Source of the DNA: Candidatus Niyogibacteria bacterium CG10_big_fil_rev_8_21_14_0_10_42_19
Lineage (GTDB): Bacteria > Patescibacteriota > Minisyncoccia > 1-14-0-10-42-19
NCBI GenBank assembly: GCA_002774705.1
Contig: PFCN01000013.1
Span: 1-21,258, forward strand
Reading direction: 5' to 3'
Length of the DNA: 21,258 nt
Position numbers and translations under genes: made by a program. Below the pieces are notes generated by a model that was not told the origin of the DNA, ran no database searches, and worked only from the letters and a program-made list of their open reading frames with translations. Each line of letters opens with the position of its first letter. Within the stretch, counting starts at the first letter, position 1. Positions 1 to 7,836 of the stretch are shown here, one piece after another.

Positions 1-2
1 TT

Positions 3-128
3 AGAAAAAAATTTGATACTCCCGATGAAATGAAAAAACTCAAATGGGATCCGGTATGGAAATACTGGTTTGAAAAAATGGGAGTCTTAGAAAATAAAAA
101 ACGTTCCGGTTTCACCGGAACGTTTTAA
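3..128 (+). CDS. 3' end of an unidentified protein (partial)
   Basis: An open frame runs in from the left edge and stops at a TAA at 126-128, giving the last 41 residues of a protein whose start lies outside the window. The tail is rich in Lys, Trp and other aromatics (KKLKWDPVWKYWFEKMGV), which looks like real protein rather than a shadow frame. I do not recognise the family. The final residues (KRSGFTGTF) are encoded by the hairpin at 98-126, so the stop falls inside the terminator. Either the gene really overlaps its terminator or the true gene ends elsewhere. No start or domain can be seen. Confidence 0.4.
   Translation, partial: RKKFDTPDEMKKLKWDPVWKYWFEKMGVLENKKRSGFTGTF
98..126. terminator. 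Bidirectional intrinsic terminator
   Basis: A perfect 13-bp inverted repeat (98-110 and 114-126, core ACGTTCCGGT/ACCGGAACGT) has a 3-base loop. T-rich runs follow it on both strands: TTTTAATTTTTT to the right, and TTTTTTATTTT when read leftward. It can end the partial plus-strand gene and also the minus-strand prkA paralogue, whose stop is about 60 bases upstream on that strand. Confidence 0.8.
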
Positions 129-187
129 TTTTTTATAGATCGGATTTTAAAGCGCTCCCGATAAAATACATTTGGCAAAATATTTTA

Positions 188-2392
188 TCATGAAAACTTC
201 TCCACCAAACCTTTCTCAATAACATAAAGACAAATTTCCTTGGCGCCCTGTTGGGTGTAACCAAATTTCTTTACCAGATTATTGAGCATAACAACAACAT
301 ACTCTTTCAGACGCGTATCAAAAGTTTTAAATTCGGGCGTATTAAAAGATTTGATCGCTTCGCGAAAATTCGGATTCTTGATAAACGGATGTAAAACCTT
401 TTCTTTCAAATTTTTAACATAAGCCCCCTGAAGTTCTTTATATAGATCCGAGCCTGTTAGGTGGTCCCTTTCTTTTGCGATAGCAACCGCGTATTTCTTT
501 TGTACTTCATAGGCAAACCTAAGAGTCTCTTCATTAGACATATCCCGGCCGCAAATTCGACTAGCCATCAATTTAAAGAATAAAATAGAAACCTCTATCT
601 CTTCGCCCGTAAATGGACATTTTATCTTTGCCCCCAGTTCGTAATTTACCGCGTAAAGATAATTTAAGACATCCCTGGATATCTGATCTTTGTTATAAGA
701 ATACAAGGATTCTTTCATTTCATTCAAAACCGCGTACTCATAAGAACCTACAAGGGACCCTAAAAATTTCTTGGGTATATATTCATCCCGTTGGTCTCTC
801 CCTATTCGATGCTTGAAGAAGTCTTCAATATTTTCCATATTAATCAAGTTTGTTCTGGTGCTATAACGGCTAAAAAATTCGCTAAAAAGAGACACGGAAT
901 CCCTTCCGGAGAAACCCTCCCTCCCTTCAACCTCTCCTTCAGCTATCAGCGCTCGCCGGATCGGGGCAGTAAATTTTTTTCGGTCTTCTTCGGACAGCCA
1001 ATTGGGAATAATCCCCGCGTAAATGGACATTCGCAGAATCAATCCATCCTCATCGCAATATTTCTTGTATTTCTCGATATCCGGGATCCATTCTTTAAGC
1101 GGTTTACATACTTTGTTCATGCGGGATGAAATTATAACCCGGGCGAAATTTTCGAGAACTCTCGGCAAAAAACGCCCCACAACCTGGGCTCCAAATATGC
1201 TCCGGTAGATGTCTACTTCGGTATCCGACTCAAGCACATAAGGGATCTTGTTATACTGTATCCTCCCCTGGAAAGACTCCATTTGATTATCCGTAATCAC
1301 CTCTTTGTCTTCGGGATTCATCAACGCGAAGAAGAGAGAATTAACCTGTTCTTCCACGTCATCAACTTTATGTACTCCCTCGCTGATCACGTTGTGAAGC
1401 TCAAGAAGACGTTCTTCGTTATGCCCTTTTACATCCATTAATACATGTATGCCGTTATTTGTTCTGGCGAGCGATGAATATACGTATTTAACCCGAGAAA
1501 CTCCGAAAAGTTTATTAAGTTTTTCCTGCAAGGGCTCATTTGTAAAAATCTCACCCAAAGGCTTTCCGTCGCTGGCTACCCATGCCGCTCGGTCACCCGG
1601 ATTATATATACTTATCCCCTCTCCCAATCTCCTGTCAAAATTATAGGCTCTGGCTTTGAGCATCTTGAATACTTTATCAGCAGAACCCAGCTTATCCAAG
1701 CACGCTTCAAATATAGACTTGCACACCGTGCAAACCTCTCCGGTTAATACCCACTCATATTCTTTATTCTTAAAAATTTTTGAATTTATCTCCGTTTTAT
1801 CCGGAAACAAACGCCTCAAAAAATCTCTGCGATTTTCCTTTGGAATCATGAGTATCGGGTAGTCGTGGCTCGGACACGGGATCACGAGTTTTTGATCTTC
1901 ACCGGCGCTTTTGGAAAAAAAACTCGTATCAATTTCCCAAAGCACTTCGTAGATCCGCCCATTTCTCGTATTGGTATATTCGACAAAAGTTTTAAGAAGA
2001 TTGTTTAGAAAAGTGCTTTTCCCGCACCCCGAGGGTCCCTCATAGGCATAAATACGATTTTGCTGGAAACCTCTCCGCAGGCTCTCTATCTGCCGTATAA
2101 AACGATTGGCAAAAAGACGGTCGGCAAAAAAGGGGTTATCCGAGATGGACAAAAGCCGTGAACAGTCATATTTTATAAAACCGATGGATTCGGGATCGCA
2201 AGGAGAGTCGTCTTCCCCCTCGCCAACATAGTGCTTGACCATGTCGTAAAACAACTGAAAGATATTCCTTAATACGCGTTCGGGGTCTTCAGAAACAAGC
2301 TTTAAATAATCTTCAAAATCCAAAACTACCCGTCTTTCTTTTTTACTTATCTCGGAACGCAAATACTCCAAGGCATCATCCATGCCGGTCAT
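188..2392 (-). CDS. prkA: PrkA-family AAA+ serine protein kinase, divergent second paralogue
   Basis: This belongs to the PrkA/YeaG family: an AAA+ ATPase module followed by a kinase-like C-terminal region, acting in the cytoplasm in stress and stationary-phase responses. Substrates in this organism are unknown. The protein is 734 residues, longer than the usual 630-650. The Walker A motif GPSGCGKST is at about 119-127. A Cys/His pair of motifs typical of Bacillus-type PrkA, CPSH (173-176) and CTVC (221-224), probably binds zinc. NNGIHVLMD (312-320) stands where the family has its Walker-B-like GIMEFxE segment, and the acidic residues there are reduced. The C-terminus (KKFGYTQQGAKEICLYVIEK) matches the family's conserved tail but without the Cys pair. 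Three in-frame ATGs occur. I chose 2392 because AAGGAGG (2399-2405) lies 6 bases before it but touches the first ATG at 2398. It follows spoVR but is separated from it by a terminator, so it probably has its own promoter. Family assignment is confident. Kinase activity is inferred. Confidence 0.82.
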   Translation of the reverse strand: MTGMDDALEYLRSEISKKERRVVLDFEDYLKLVSEDPERVLRNIFQLFYDMVKHYVGEGEDDSPCDPESIGFIKYDCSRLLSISDNPFFADRLFANRFIRQIESLRRGFQQNRIYAYEGPSGCGKSTFLNNLLKTFVEYTNTRNGRIYEVLWEIDTSFFSKSAGEDQKLVIPCPSHDYPILMIPKENRRDFLRRLFPDKTEINSKIFKNKEYEWVLTGEVCTVCKSIFEACLDKLGSADKVFKMLKARAYNFDRRLGEGISIYNPGDRAAWVASDGKPLGEIFTNEPLQEKLNKLFGVSRVKYVYSSLARTNNGIHVLMDVKGHNEERLLELHNVISEGVHKVDDVEEQVNSLFFALMNPEDKEVITDNQMESFQGRIQYNKIPYVLESDTEVDIYRSIFGAQVVGRFLPRVLENFARVIISSRMNKVCKPLKEWIPDIEKYKKYCDEDGLILRMSIYAGIIPNWLSEEDRKKFTAPIRRALIAEGEVEGREGFSGRDSVSLFSEFFSRYSTRTNLINMENIEDFFKHRIGRDQRDEYIPKKFLGSLVGSYEYAVLNEMKESLYSYNKDQISRDVLNYLYAVNYELGAKIKCPFTGEEIEVSILFFKLMASRICGRDMSNEETLRFAYEVQKKYAVAIAKERDHLTGSDLYKELQGAYVKNLKEKVLHPFIKNPNFREAIKSFNTPEFKTFDTRLKEYVVVMLNNLVKKFGYTQQGAKEICLYVIEKGLVEKFS

Positions 2393-2406
2393 ATTCATCC
2401 TCCTTA

Positions 2407-2441
2407 TTTTTCCACCGAAGGCGGATCAGCCTCTGGCTGAA
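2407..2441 (-). repeat. Palindromic repeat copy 1, in the leader of the second prkA
   Basis: On the minus strand this reads as two adjacent small hairpins, CAGCC-AGA-GGCTG and TCCGCC-TTCG-GTGGA, joined by AT. It is about 80% identical by eye to the first half of the element at 20159-20215, and it shares the TGATCCGCC..CGG..GG core with the element near 10105-10175. It ends just before the SD sequence of the second prkA (2399-2405), so it would fold in that mRNA's 5' leader. Confidence 0.65.
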
Positions 2442-2469
2442 ATGTCAAGGCGCTGAAATCTAATATAAA

Positions 2470-2496
2470 ATTATCATAAACCATTAAAATCGGCAA
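2470..2496 (-). promoter_or_regulatory. Candidate promoter for the second prkA
   Basis: Read leftward, TTGCCG (2491-2496) is followed 15 bases later by GATAAT (2470-2475). The fit to a housekeeping promoter is modest and the spacer is short. A promoter is expected somewhere between the terminator at 2535-2560 and the gene start, and this is the best match I see there. The repeat at 2407-2441 would lie in the transcript leader. Confidence 0.3.
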
Positions 2497-2534
2497 ACTC
2501 GATCTTATATTTTGAATTAGATCCAAATATAAAA

Positions 2535-2560
2535 AAAACACGTTTTTAAAAACGTGTTTT
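2535..2560 (-). terminator. Intrinsic terminator downstream of spoVR
   Basis: A perfect 26-base palindrome (two 13-base arms, core AACACGTT/AACGTGTT) begins 20 bases after the spoVR stop. On the minus strand it runs directly into more T residues. It should end the yhbH-spoVR transcript before the second prkA. Confidence 0.75.
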
Positions 2561-2579
2561 AGATATTATCTCCTACTCA

Positions 2580-4289
2580 TCAATCAGAATACTTTTCTTC
2601 TGACCCAAGCTCTAAAGATAAAACCTTTTTGGTAACTTCCTTATTTTTACATATATAAAGAACTCGTATTTTTTTATACTTGGGATTATTAGCTTGATCG
2701 AACCATCGTTCTGTTGGCTGGTCTTCCTCATACTCGGTTGTCTCAAGCTGTACCGGACGGCCCCATAAATATCCGAGTCCTATAAGCACCTGCTTAATGT
2801 GTCTGCGATAAAGCGATCGGCCTTCATAAACATGGTTAAGATGCAGCCTGCCGTCTTTTGTGTCAAAATCGATCACAGGCGGATGGTAGAGCATCCGATT
2901 GAAGTGTTTGCGGTAATCTTTCCCGCTTTTCGTCTTAATATAAACTTCAGCCGTGTCCCATTTTTCACGACTGGGCCGTACACCGATAACGAATAATTTA
3001 TATTTATCAACAAACTCCTGAAAATCTTCATCGGAGAGAAAATTAACCAGCATATGATCATCAAAATATTTTCTTGCTTCCAAAATGGCTTTTTTTTTGA
3101 ATTCACTGCCGAGATTCCGGTCATATTTATCGCGCTCACTTATTCCCTTGAGCAATTGATACTCCGGCGAAAGTTTGCCTTTTGAAGCAAGCTCTTCTAT
3201 GAATTCAAATAAATGTTTGCCGGTGGCATAAGGATTTATTCCTATTCTAGGGTCAAGAATAACCCCCGAATTAACCCGGGCAAAGTCCGTTTCGTGACTG
3301 CTTATTGTCGGGTCGGTTACGAAAAGCTTTTCATGCCAGAAACTCGCCCATCCTTCATTGGAAATTTTTGTCCGCATCTGCGCCTGAAAATATAAGGATG
3401 TCCGCCGAACAACCTGCATAACATCCTTCATCCATTTATTGTCCGCCTTATTCAAAAAACTCGAACGCTCCATCAGGTATTCAAGAAGGTCTTTGGGCTT
3501 GCGTTTTCGTTCTTTTTCAGACCACTTCTTCAACACATCATTAAATTCAGGAAATTTGCTTCTAAAAGTGTCGTCTCCAAAGAATGCGGTCTCACAATCT
3601 TTTTTACCAAACTCTCTCAAATTACGATTATAACGCTCTAATTCGTCGTAATAGAACTCATGCTTAACCCTTTCGGCCTCACATTGGCTTTTTAAGAATT
3701 CCCCGAAATAAAAATTCACTTTCTCCGAAAAAAAACCGAATATTTCCGGATGGTCTTCCCGATCCCGTATCTCCAATTCTTTGTGATACCCGACAAGGTT
3801 ATCTATAGCTCGCGTAAATTCGATAACATAATCAACCCAACGTTTTTTTTCTCCGAGCTCGGAGCGGATCCTGTTTAAGAGACGCCTATCAGCCAAAGCC
3901 ACCCCGCAAAAATCATCATCCCAAGTATTTCGGAAAAATACGTTATTCTGGAAAAAATCGATATGCCCCAAGACATGATAAAAGATCATCACATTCAACC
4001 AATCAGCGTTATCCTGATTATAAAATGAAACCGGGGGTTTGGTGTTTATGACCGTCTCATAAGGATTGTTGGGGTGCGCGCTATACATCCATCGATTATG
4101 GTGGACCTCAACATCATGCACCCAATAATCGTAAAGAGTAGGAATCATCACCATAGGCTTAAGCTCAAGCATGTCTTGATTTGTCACAATATATTCAAGA
4201 GTATTGTCCGGAAAAATCAAACCGGCTTCTTTGGCTTTCACTTTGCATGCTTCCATCTTACTTTTCATTTCTTGATCAAGCAGATTCAT
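2580..4289 (-). CDS. spoVR: SpoVR/YcgB family protein
   Basis: The family is named for Bacillus SpoVR (spore cortex). It is widespread in non-sporulating bacteria, where E. coli YcgB is co-regulated with YeaG/YeaH. The biochemical function is unknown. The protein is 569 residues, against about 510 for typical members. Family hallmarks are the segment YETVINTKPPVSF (77-89), the conserved HVLGHIDFFQNN (105-116) with its paired histidines, and a central IGINPYATGKHLF segment. There is no signal peptide or membrane segment. The middle is rich in charged residues (Lys/Arg/Glu). The start is supported by GAGGAG about 8 bases upstream. It begins 29 bases after the yhbH stop with no terminator between, so the two are almost certainly co-transcribed. 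The co-occurrence with yhbH and prkA independently supports the call. Confidence 0.9.
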   Translation of the reverse strand: MNLLDQEMKSKMEACKVKAKEAGLIFPDNTLEYIVTNQDMLELKPMVMIPTLYDYWVHDVEVHHNRWMYSAHPNNPYETVINTKPPVSFYNQDNADWLNVMIFYHVLGHIDFFQNNVFFRNTWDDDFCGVALADRRLLNRIRSELGEKKRWVDYVIEFTRAIDNLVGYHKELEIRDREDHPEIFGFFSEKVNFYFGEFLKSQCEAERVKHEFYYDELERYNRNLREFGKKDCETAFFGDDTFRSKFPEFNDVLKKWSEKERKRKPKDLLEYLMERSSFLNKADNKWMKDVMQVVRRTSLYFQAQMRTKISNEGWASFWHEKLFVTDPTISSHETDFARVNSGVILDPRIGINPYATGKHLFEFIEELASKGKLSPEYQLLKGISERDKYDRNLGSEFKKKAILEARKYFDDHMLVNFLSDEDFQEFVDKYKLFVIGVRPSREKWDTAEVYIKTKSGKDYRKHFNRMLYHPPVIDFDTKDGRLHLNHVYEGRSLYRRHIKQVLIGLGYLWGRPVQLETTEYEEDQPTERWFDQANNPKYKKIRVLYICKNKEVTKKVLSLELGSEEKYSD

Positions 4290-4318
4290 CTTTTTTTCTC
4301 CTCTACCTAGCCCTATTC

Positions 4319-5647
4319 TTAAGCAATAAGATTTTTAAGCGCTTCGATGTTCATCTCATCAGACACGTTGCTGTATGACGGCATAACGTGCATACGGAAA
4401 ACATCTTGACGCTCCAAAATTCCGCCTTTTTCAATGTATTGCTCAAATGTCGTTTTTTGGTTTTGCGCGGAATAATACGGATGTTTAAAAAGCGTAACAC
4501 CCATACGGCTCGCGTAACCCAATATCTTATTAAGCTCGGGAAGAGCTTGCTCGCCCTGAGAATCAAAGTCGTCACCGTCAGTGCCCTGGAAAACATAAAT
4601 ATTATAATTGCTTTCAAGACCCTCACTTTCAATTGTTTCGTTGATCTTTTTATATCCCGAAGCAATAAGTGTCCCGCCGAAGGAGTCGAGACTGAAATAT
4701 TCTCTGGCGTTGACTTCTTTGGCCACATAATCATGAACAAAAAATCTAGCCAACACCCTTTTTTCGTACTGGACCAAAAGCCAAGAATAGATCATCAAAT
4801 GCTGGGATACCAATGCTCTCGTCGGCTCTCCCGACATTGATCCTGAATAATCGCGCATAAAACACGCCACAGCCTGGGCTTTCCAAACCCGTTCCCGGGA
4901 AAGAACCCTAAATGTTTTATCTCCCGGACTGACAACCATTTTCCCGGTATCAAGGTGGTCTTTATCAACCCTACCAAGAATCAAATTGGTTTTAACCATA
5001 CACTTAAGCGTCTCTTTTTTATCCAAAACCTGGCCCGATCCTTTGTGGCGGTCGGTAAGATCGTAAGTATATTCGTCGGTCGGAACTTTTTTTACTTTAT
5101 CCTTAAGGTTCGGGAGTTGAAACCTTTCGGTAAGATTTTTACCGAAATCATACACTTCTTCTTCAAGCGAATGATCGGCCTCTCCTTCTCCCGAATCGGG
5201 TCCTTGGCCTTCTTGGCCATCCCCGTCACCATCACCTTCTCCGCCGCCGTCACTAATAGGCACCTGACCTATTACGTCACCTACTTCTCCGTCGCCGTGC
5301 CCGATAGTTTCATCGATATCCGTTTCGTCAGAACTATCGGAGGCCAATGCTTTGAGCTCAATATTTTTCGGCTCAAATTGGCTGTGGACCAACTTTTCCT
5401 CGTCAACATAAGGCACGCTGATCACTTTGTTGTTGGCTGTCAAAATCTTTCTAAATTTTATTTTCGGGGCAAAGCCGTCATTCTTCCTTTCTTTATTCCG
5501 ATTTAAAAGATCCTGCATAGATTCGAGTGAAACGCTCAAGCCAGCAAGTATTTGTTTTTGCCAATAACTAAACTTTTTAAAAACCGCGCTTTTGAGAGCT
5601 AATTTATTACCAACCCTATCAAGAAACGTCAAGTATTTCATATCCAT
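4319..5647 (-). CDS. yhbH: DUF444 (YhbH/YeaH) von Willebrand-like protein
   Basis: DUF444 proteins are the standard partner of PrkA kinases. Bacillus YhbH and E. coli YeaH sit in the same operon as PrkA and SpoVR. Their molecular role is unproven, but the fold resembles a vWA metal-ion adhesion domain. The protein is 442 residues. It has a basic N-terminal region, then an acidic Gly/Asp-rich linker at about 105-165, as in the family, then the C-terminal vWA-like domain. That domain has a MIDAS-type motif DYSGS (266-270), the family's GGT segment (about 324-326), and FQGTDGDD (353-360) as a likely further metal-binding loop. The frame stays open upstream to 5734, but I chose the ATG at 5647 because AAGGAG ends 6 bases before it and the extra 29 residues do not look like this family. 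It heads a two-gene unit with spoVR, behind its own candidate promoter. Confidence 0.88.
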   Translation of the reverse strand: MDMKYLTFLDRVGNKLALKSAVFKKFSYWQKQILAGLSVSLESMQDLLNRNKERKNDGFAPKIKFRKILTANNKVISVPYVDEEKLVHSQFEPKNIELKALASDSSDETDIDETIGHGDGEVGDVIGQVPISDGGGEGDGDGDGQEGQGPDSGEGEADHSLEEEVYDFGKNLTERFQLPNLKDKVKKVPTDEYTYDLTDRHKGSGQVLDKKETLKCMVKTNLILGRVDKDHLDTGKMVVSPGDKTFRVLSRERVWKAQAVACFMRDYSGSMSGEPTRALVSQHLMIYSWLLVQYEKRVLARFFVHDYVAKEVNAREYFSLDSFGGTLIASGYKKINETIESEGLESNYNIYVFQGTDGDDFDSQGEQALPELNKILGYASRMGVTLFKHPYYSAQNQKTTFEQYIEKGGILERQDVFRMHVMPSYSNVSDEMNIEALKNLIA

Positions 5648-5687
5648 CTTACTCTCCTTTTTGGAAATGAACTTTTTTACTGATATT

Positions 5688-5716
5688 ATTGTACATCCAT
5701 CCGCACAATATTGGAA
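5688..5716 (-). promoter_or_regulatory. Candidate promoter of the yhbH-spoVR unit
   Basis: Read leftward, TTCCAA (5711-5716) and TACAAT (5688-5693) are separated by exactly 17 bases. The -10 matches consensus at 5 of 6 positions and the -35 is weak. Its position about 40 bases before the yhbH start, after a terminator, fits. A weak -35 is common where an activator or alternative sigma factor is used. The tandem 14-bp repeat at 5708-5735 overlaps the -35. Confidence 0.4.
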
Positions 5717-5735
5717 GCATGATATTGGAAGCATG
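5708..5735. repeat. Two tandem 14-bp direct repeats at the yhbH promoter
   Basis: ATATTGGAAGCATG occurs twice head to tail (5708-5721 and 5722-5735) with no mismatch, and a partial third unit ATATA follows. It lies between the terminator of the first prkA and the candidate -10 of yhbH-spoVR, and covers the -35. It could be a regulator binding site or simply a recent slippage duplication. Confidence 0.75.
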
Positions 5736-5748
5736 ATATATATAAAAA

Positions 5749-5770
5749 GGCCCTTCTAAAAAGAAGGGCC
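5749..5770 (-). terminator. Intrinsic terminator downstream of the first prkA
   Basis: A 9-bp GC-rich stem (GGCCCTTCT/AGAAGGGCC) with a 4-base loop is followed on the minus strand by TTTTTATATATA. It lies 8 bases after the prkA stop and before yhbH, so it separates the two. Confidence 0.85.
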
Positions 5771-5778
5771 CCTTATGT

Positions 5779-7836
5779 TTAACTTTCATCAACCTTTTCA
5801 CAAAAGTATTCGATTGTCTTTTGAGCACAGGTTGGACAATAACCCAATTTCTTGAACATCGTCTCGATTATGCGGTTGTAAATCCGCACATTTTCGGAAT
5901 TAGCGCGATTTGCCAACGCCCCAACCAAGCTTGCCGCCCCGGCCACATCGGATTCAAGCCGAACGTCGGTGACCGCTTTAACCAGAGCTTCGTTGTCCAT
6001 AAAATCATAATCGGGTTCCGTAGAAATTTTTTGACCGTATATCTTACGAATAGTCGTACGGAAAGCCTCTCTCCGTTCTTTTGTCGAAAGACCAAGACGA
6101 GTCTCAACGCTATCAATATAACGTTCATCTATCTTGATCGGCGTCATTTCATGGGTACGCGGATCACGATAACGCCAAATTTTATCGGGACCCAGTTGAT
6201 CGGAGTCTGAACCGATAACCATATTAACGTAAGCAAGAACATCTTTACGGATGGCATCGGGATCTTCGCGATAAGCATTAAAAATGGATGTCTTTATGGC
6301 GACGCGATAAAGTTTCTTGGCGACATCCAAGTCTTTCATGAATTTCTCGCGGTCAACCGCTTCCGTGATATAATCGAGGATTTCCCGCTCGGTCGCCTTA
6401 AAACAATCACGGGCAAAAAGACAATTGCCTTCGTGAGTTTCCGGCATGGAGAGCATTATCTGAAAAATTCTTCCAAGACCACGGTGGCCAATTCCTTTTT
6501 GCCCCCAACGCTTGGTGACATCAGGACTGGCGTTTAGCATTTCTTTTATTTCGGCGAGGGTTTTGACATTTTTTTCACCGGCGGTCTCGCCTGCCTCCAA
6601 TTTCATCATTTCGACCGGAGTCAGTTTATCGTTATGCGGAAGCCGAGTTAAAGTCACGGCAACCGAAACAGCGTAATTCAAATTAGGATCTTCGTGAAGA
6701 TTTTCGCCGGTCACCGAGACCTTCTGTTCGCTACCAATCGAATATTTGGTCAATTCCTGCTGAAGTTTATAATCGGTATTATGTGAAACATAGCAGATCC
6801 GGCAACGATCTTTGATCGGCGCCTCTTCTTTTTCGGCAGTAAAGCGATTGTATTCCCAATTGTTTGAAGTCGCAATTATCAAAGTGTCGATCGGCCAACG
6901 ATAGCCGTCAAGCTCGATGGTGCGATTCTGGATGACCTGAAGATAAATCTGTACCAGGTCCTTCTTATTCTTGAAAAGCTCATCCGAGAAATGAATACCA
7001 CCACCACCCACGCGAGCAATAGCGCCGCGTCGGATGTTGTATTTATAAGGGTTGGAAGTATCGGTAAGATTCAGAAGCCTGCTTAAGTCCTCTTCTCCGA
7101 GCAAGTCTGTGGCTGAAGATGTGATCTTATCGCGCGCCGAATACTTACCGGTAACGGTCCCTAAGCTCTCGGCTATGGGCACCGGGACAATTTTTATGAA
7201 TTTAAGCATCCTATCCAGATCGCCGTCGCAATAATTGCGAACATCGGATAAAACAAATTCGGTACATGCTCCTAAAGGACGGTGATTATTGTAAAGCCGC
7301 TCAATTTTTTTATCAACAAAACCGGCTTTGCTCAAATACTCTTTAGACATATCGCCGGATCCAAACAAATTCATCGCGAGGATCATCGGATCTTCAAAGG
7401 TTTGGGATTGAACCACTTTGATGTTGCCGTAAAGCCCCAGCTTATCCATATTCACAAACTCAAAAGTGTACCTTTTATTCTCCGGTAAGGAAATAAATTG
7501 CCGATATTTTAAGCACAAATATTCAACAAAAAATGTTTTTCCGTTACCCGGCTCACCAACGAGCACAAAAGCCATCTCCTGGGAAGACCCGCCTTCGCCG
7601 GCATCTTTCACAAAGTTAACAAGATCATTTATCTCGTCAAACCATCCGATGATATGCTTTTTTCCTGTACGGAAAAAAGCAAATTCGAACGCGGTTCGTC
7701 CCGCTCGTACGCCCTTTTTAACTCCAGCCCCCAAGATCATCCGGGATACGCTTTGCGCGGAATTTTCAAAATTTCTCCGGCCACTTAAAACTTCGGCCAG
7801 GTGAAATCCAAGCTGTTCGTTGTCTCGAATTTCCAT
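5779..7836 (-). CDS. prkA: PrkA-family AAA+ serine protein kinase, first paralogue
   Basis: This is a PrkA/YeaG-type protein of 685 residues. An N-terminal AAA+ module carries Walker A GEPGNGKT (94-101), a Walker-B-like segment GGIHFSDELF (about 279-288) and a sensor-like TSNNWEYNRF (323-332), which corresponds to the family's HSNESEW. A DRCRICYVSH segment (343-352) stands where the family has its conserved Arg. The C-terminal tail GYCPTCAQKTIEYFCE (from about 665) matches the GYCxxCA signature of Bacillus-type PrkA. Unlike the second paralogue it has no CPxH/CxxC pair in the middle. GTG (7839) and ATG (7836) are both possible starts. I chose ATG because AGGAGG lies 6 bases before it. It is divergent from recG and is followed by a terminator. 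The family fits by motifs and by the adjacent YhbH and SpoVR genes. Substrates are unknown. Confidence 0.83.
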   Translation of the reverse strand: MEIRDNEQLGFHLAEVLSGRRNFENSAQSVSRMILGAGVKKGVRAGRTAFEFAFFRTGKKHIIGWFDEINDLVNFVKDAGEGGSSQEMAFVLVGEPGNGKTFFVEYLCLKYRQFISLPENKRYTFEFVNMDKLGLYGNIKVVQSQTFEDPMILAMNLFGSGDMSKEYLSKAGFVDKKIERLYNNHRPLGACTEFVLSDVRNYCDGDLDRMLKFIKIVPVPIAESLGTVTGKYSARDKITSSATDLLGEEDLSRLLNLTDTSNPYKYNIRRGAIARVGGGGIHFSDELFKNKKDLVQIYLQVIQNRTIELDGYRWPIDTLIIATSNNWEYNRFTAEKEEAPIKDRCRICYVSHNTDYKLQQELTKYSIGSEQKVSVTGENLHEDPNLNYAVSVAVTLTRLPHNDKLTPVEMMKLEAGETAGEKNVKTLAEIKEMLNASPDVTKRWGQKGIGHRGLGRIFQIMLSMPETHEGNCLFARDCFKATEREILDYITEAVDREKFMKDLDVAKKLYRVAIKTSIFNAYREDPDAIRKDVLAYVNMVIGSDSDQLGPDKIWRYRDPRTHEMTPIKIDERYIDSVETRLGLSTKERREAFRTTIRKIYGQKISTEPDYDFMDNEALVKAVTDVRLESDVAGAASLVGALANRANSENVRIYNRIIETMFKKLGYCPTCAQKTIEYFCEKVDES

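Noticed and set aside
2873..3139. 88-codon frame on the same strand inside spoVR
   Set aside because: It is a shifted frame of spoVR. The main frame carries the SpoVR conserved segments throughout, so there is no sign of a frameshift.
4388..4840. 150-codon open frame on the plus strand, opposite yhbH
   Set aside because: It is antisense to the conserved vWA-like domain of yhbH, has no recognisable domain, and is a by-product of codon use on the other strand.
4955..5506. 183-codon open frame on the plus strand, opposite the yhbH acidic linker
   Set aside because: It mirrors the Gly/Asp-rich linker and shows no SD or family motif of its own.
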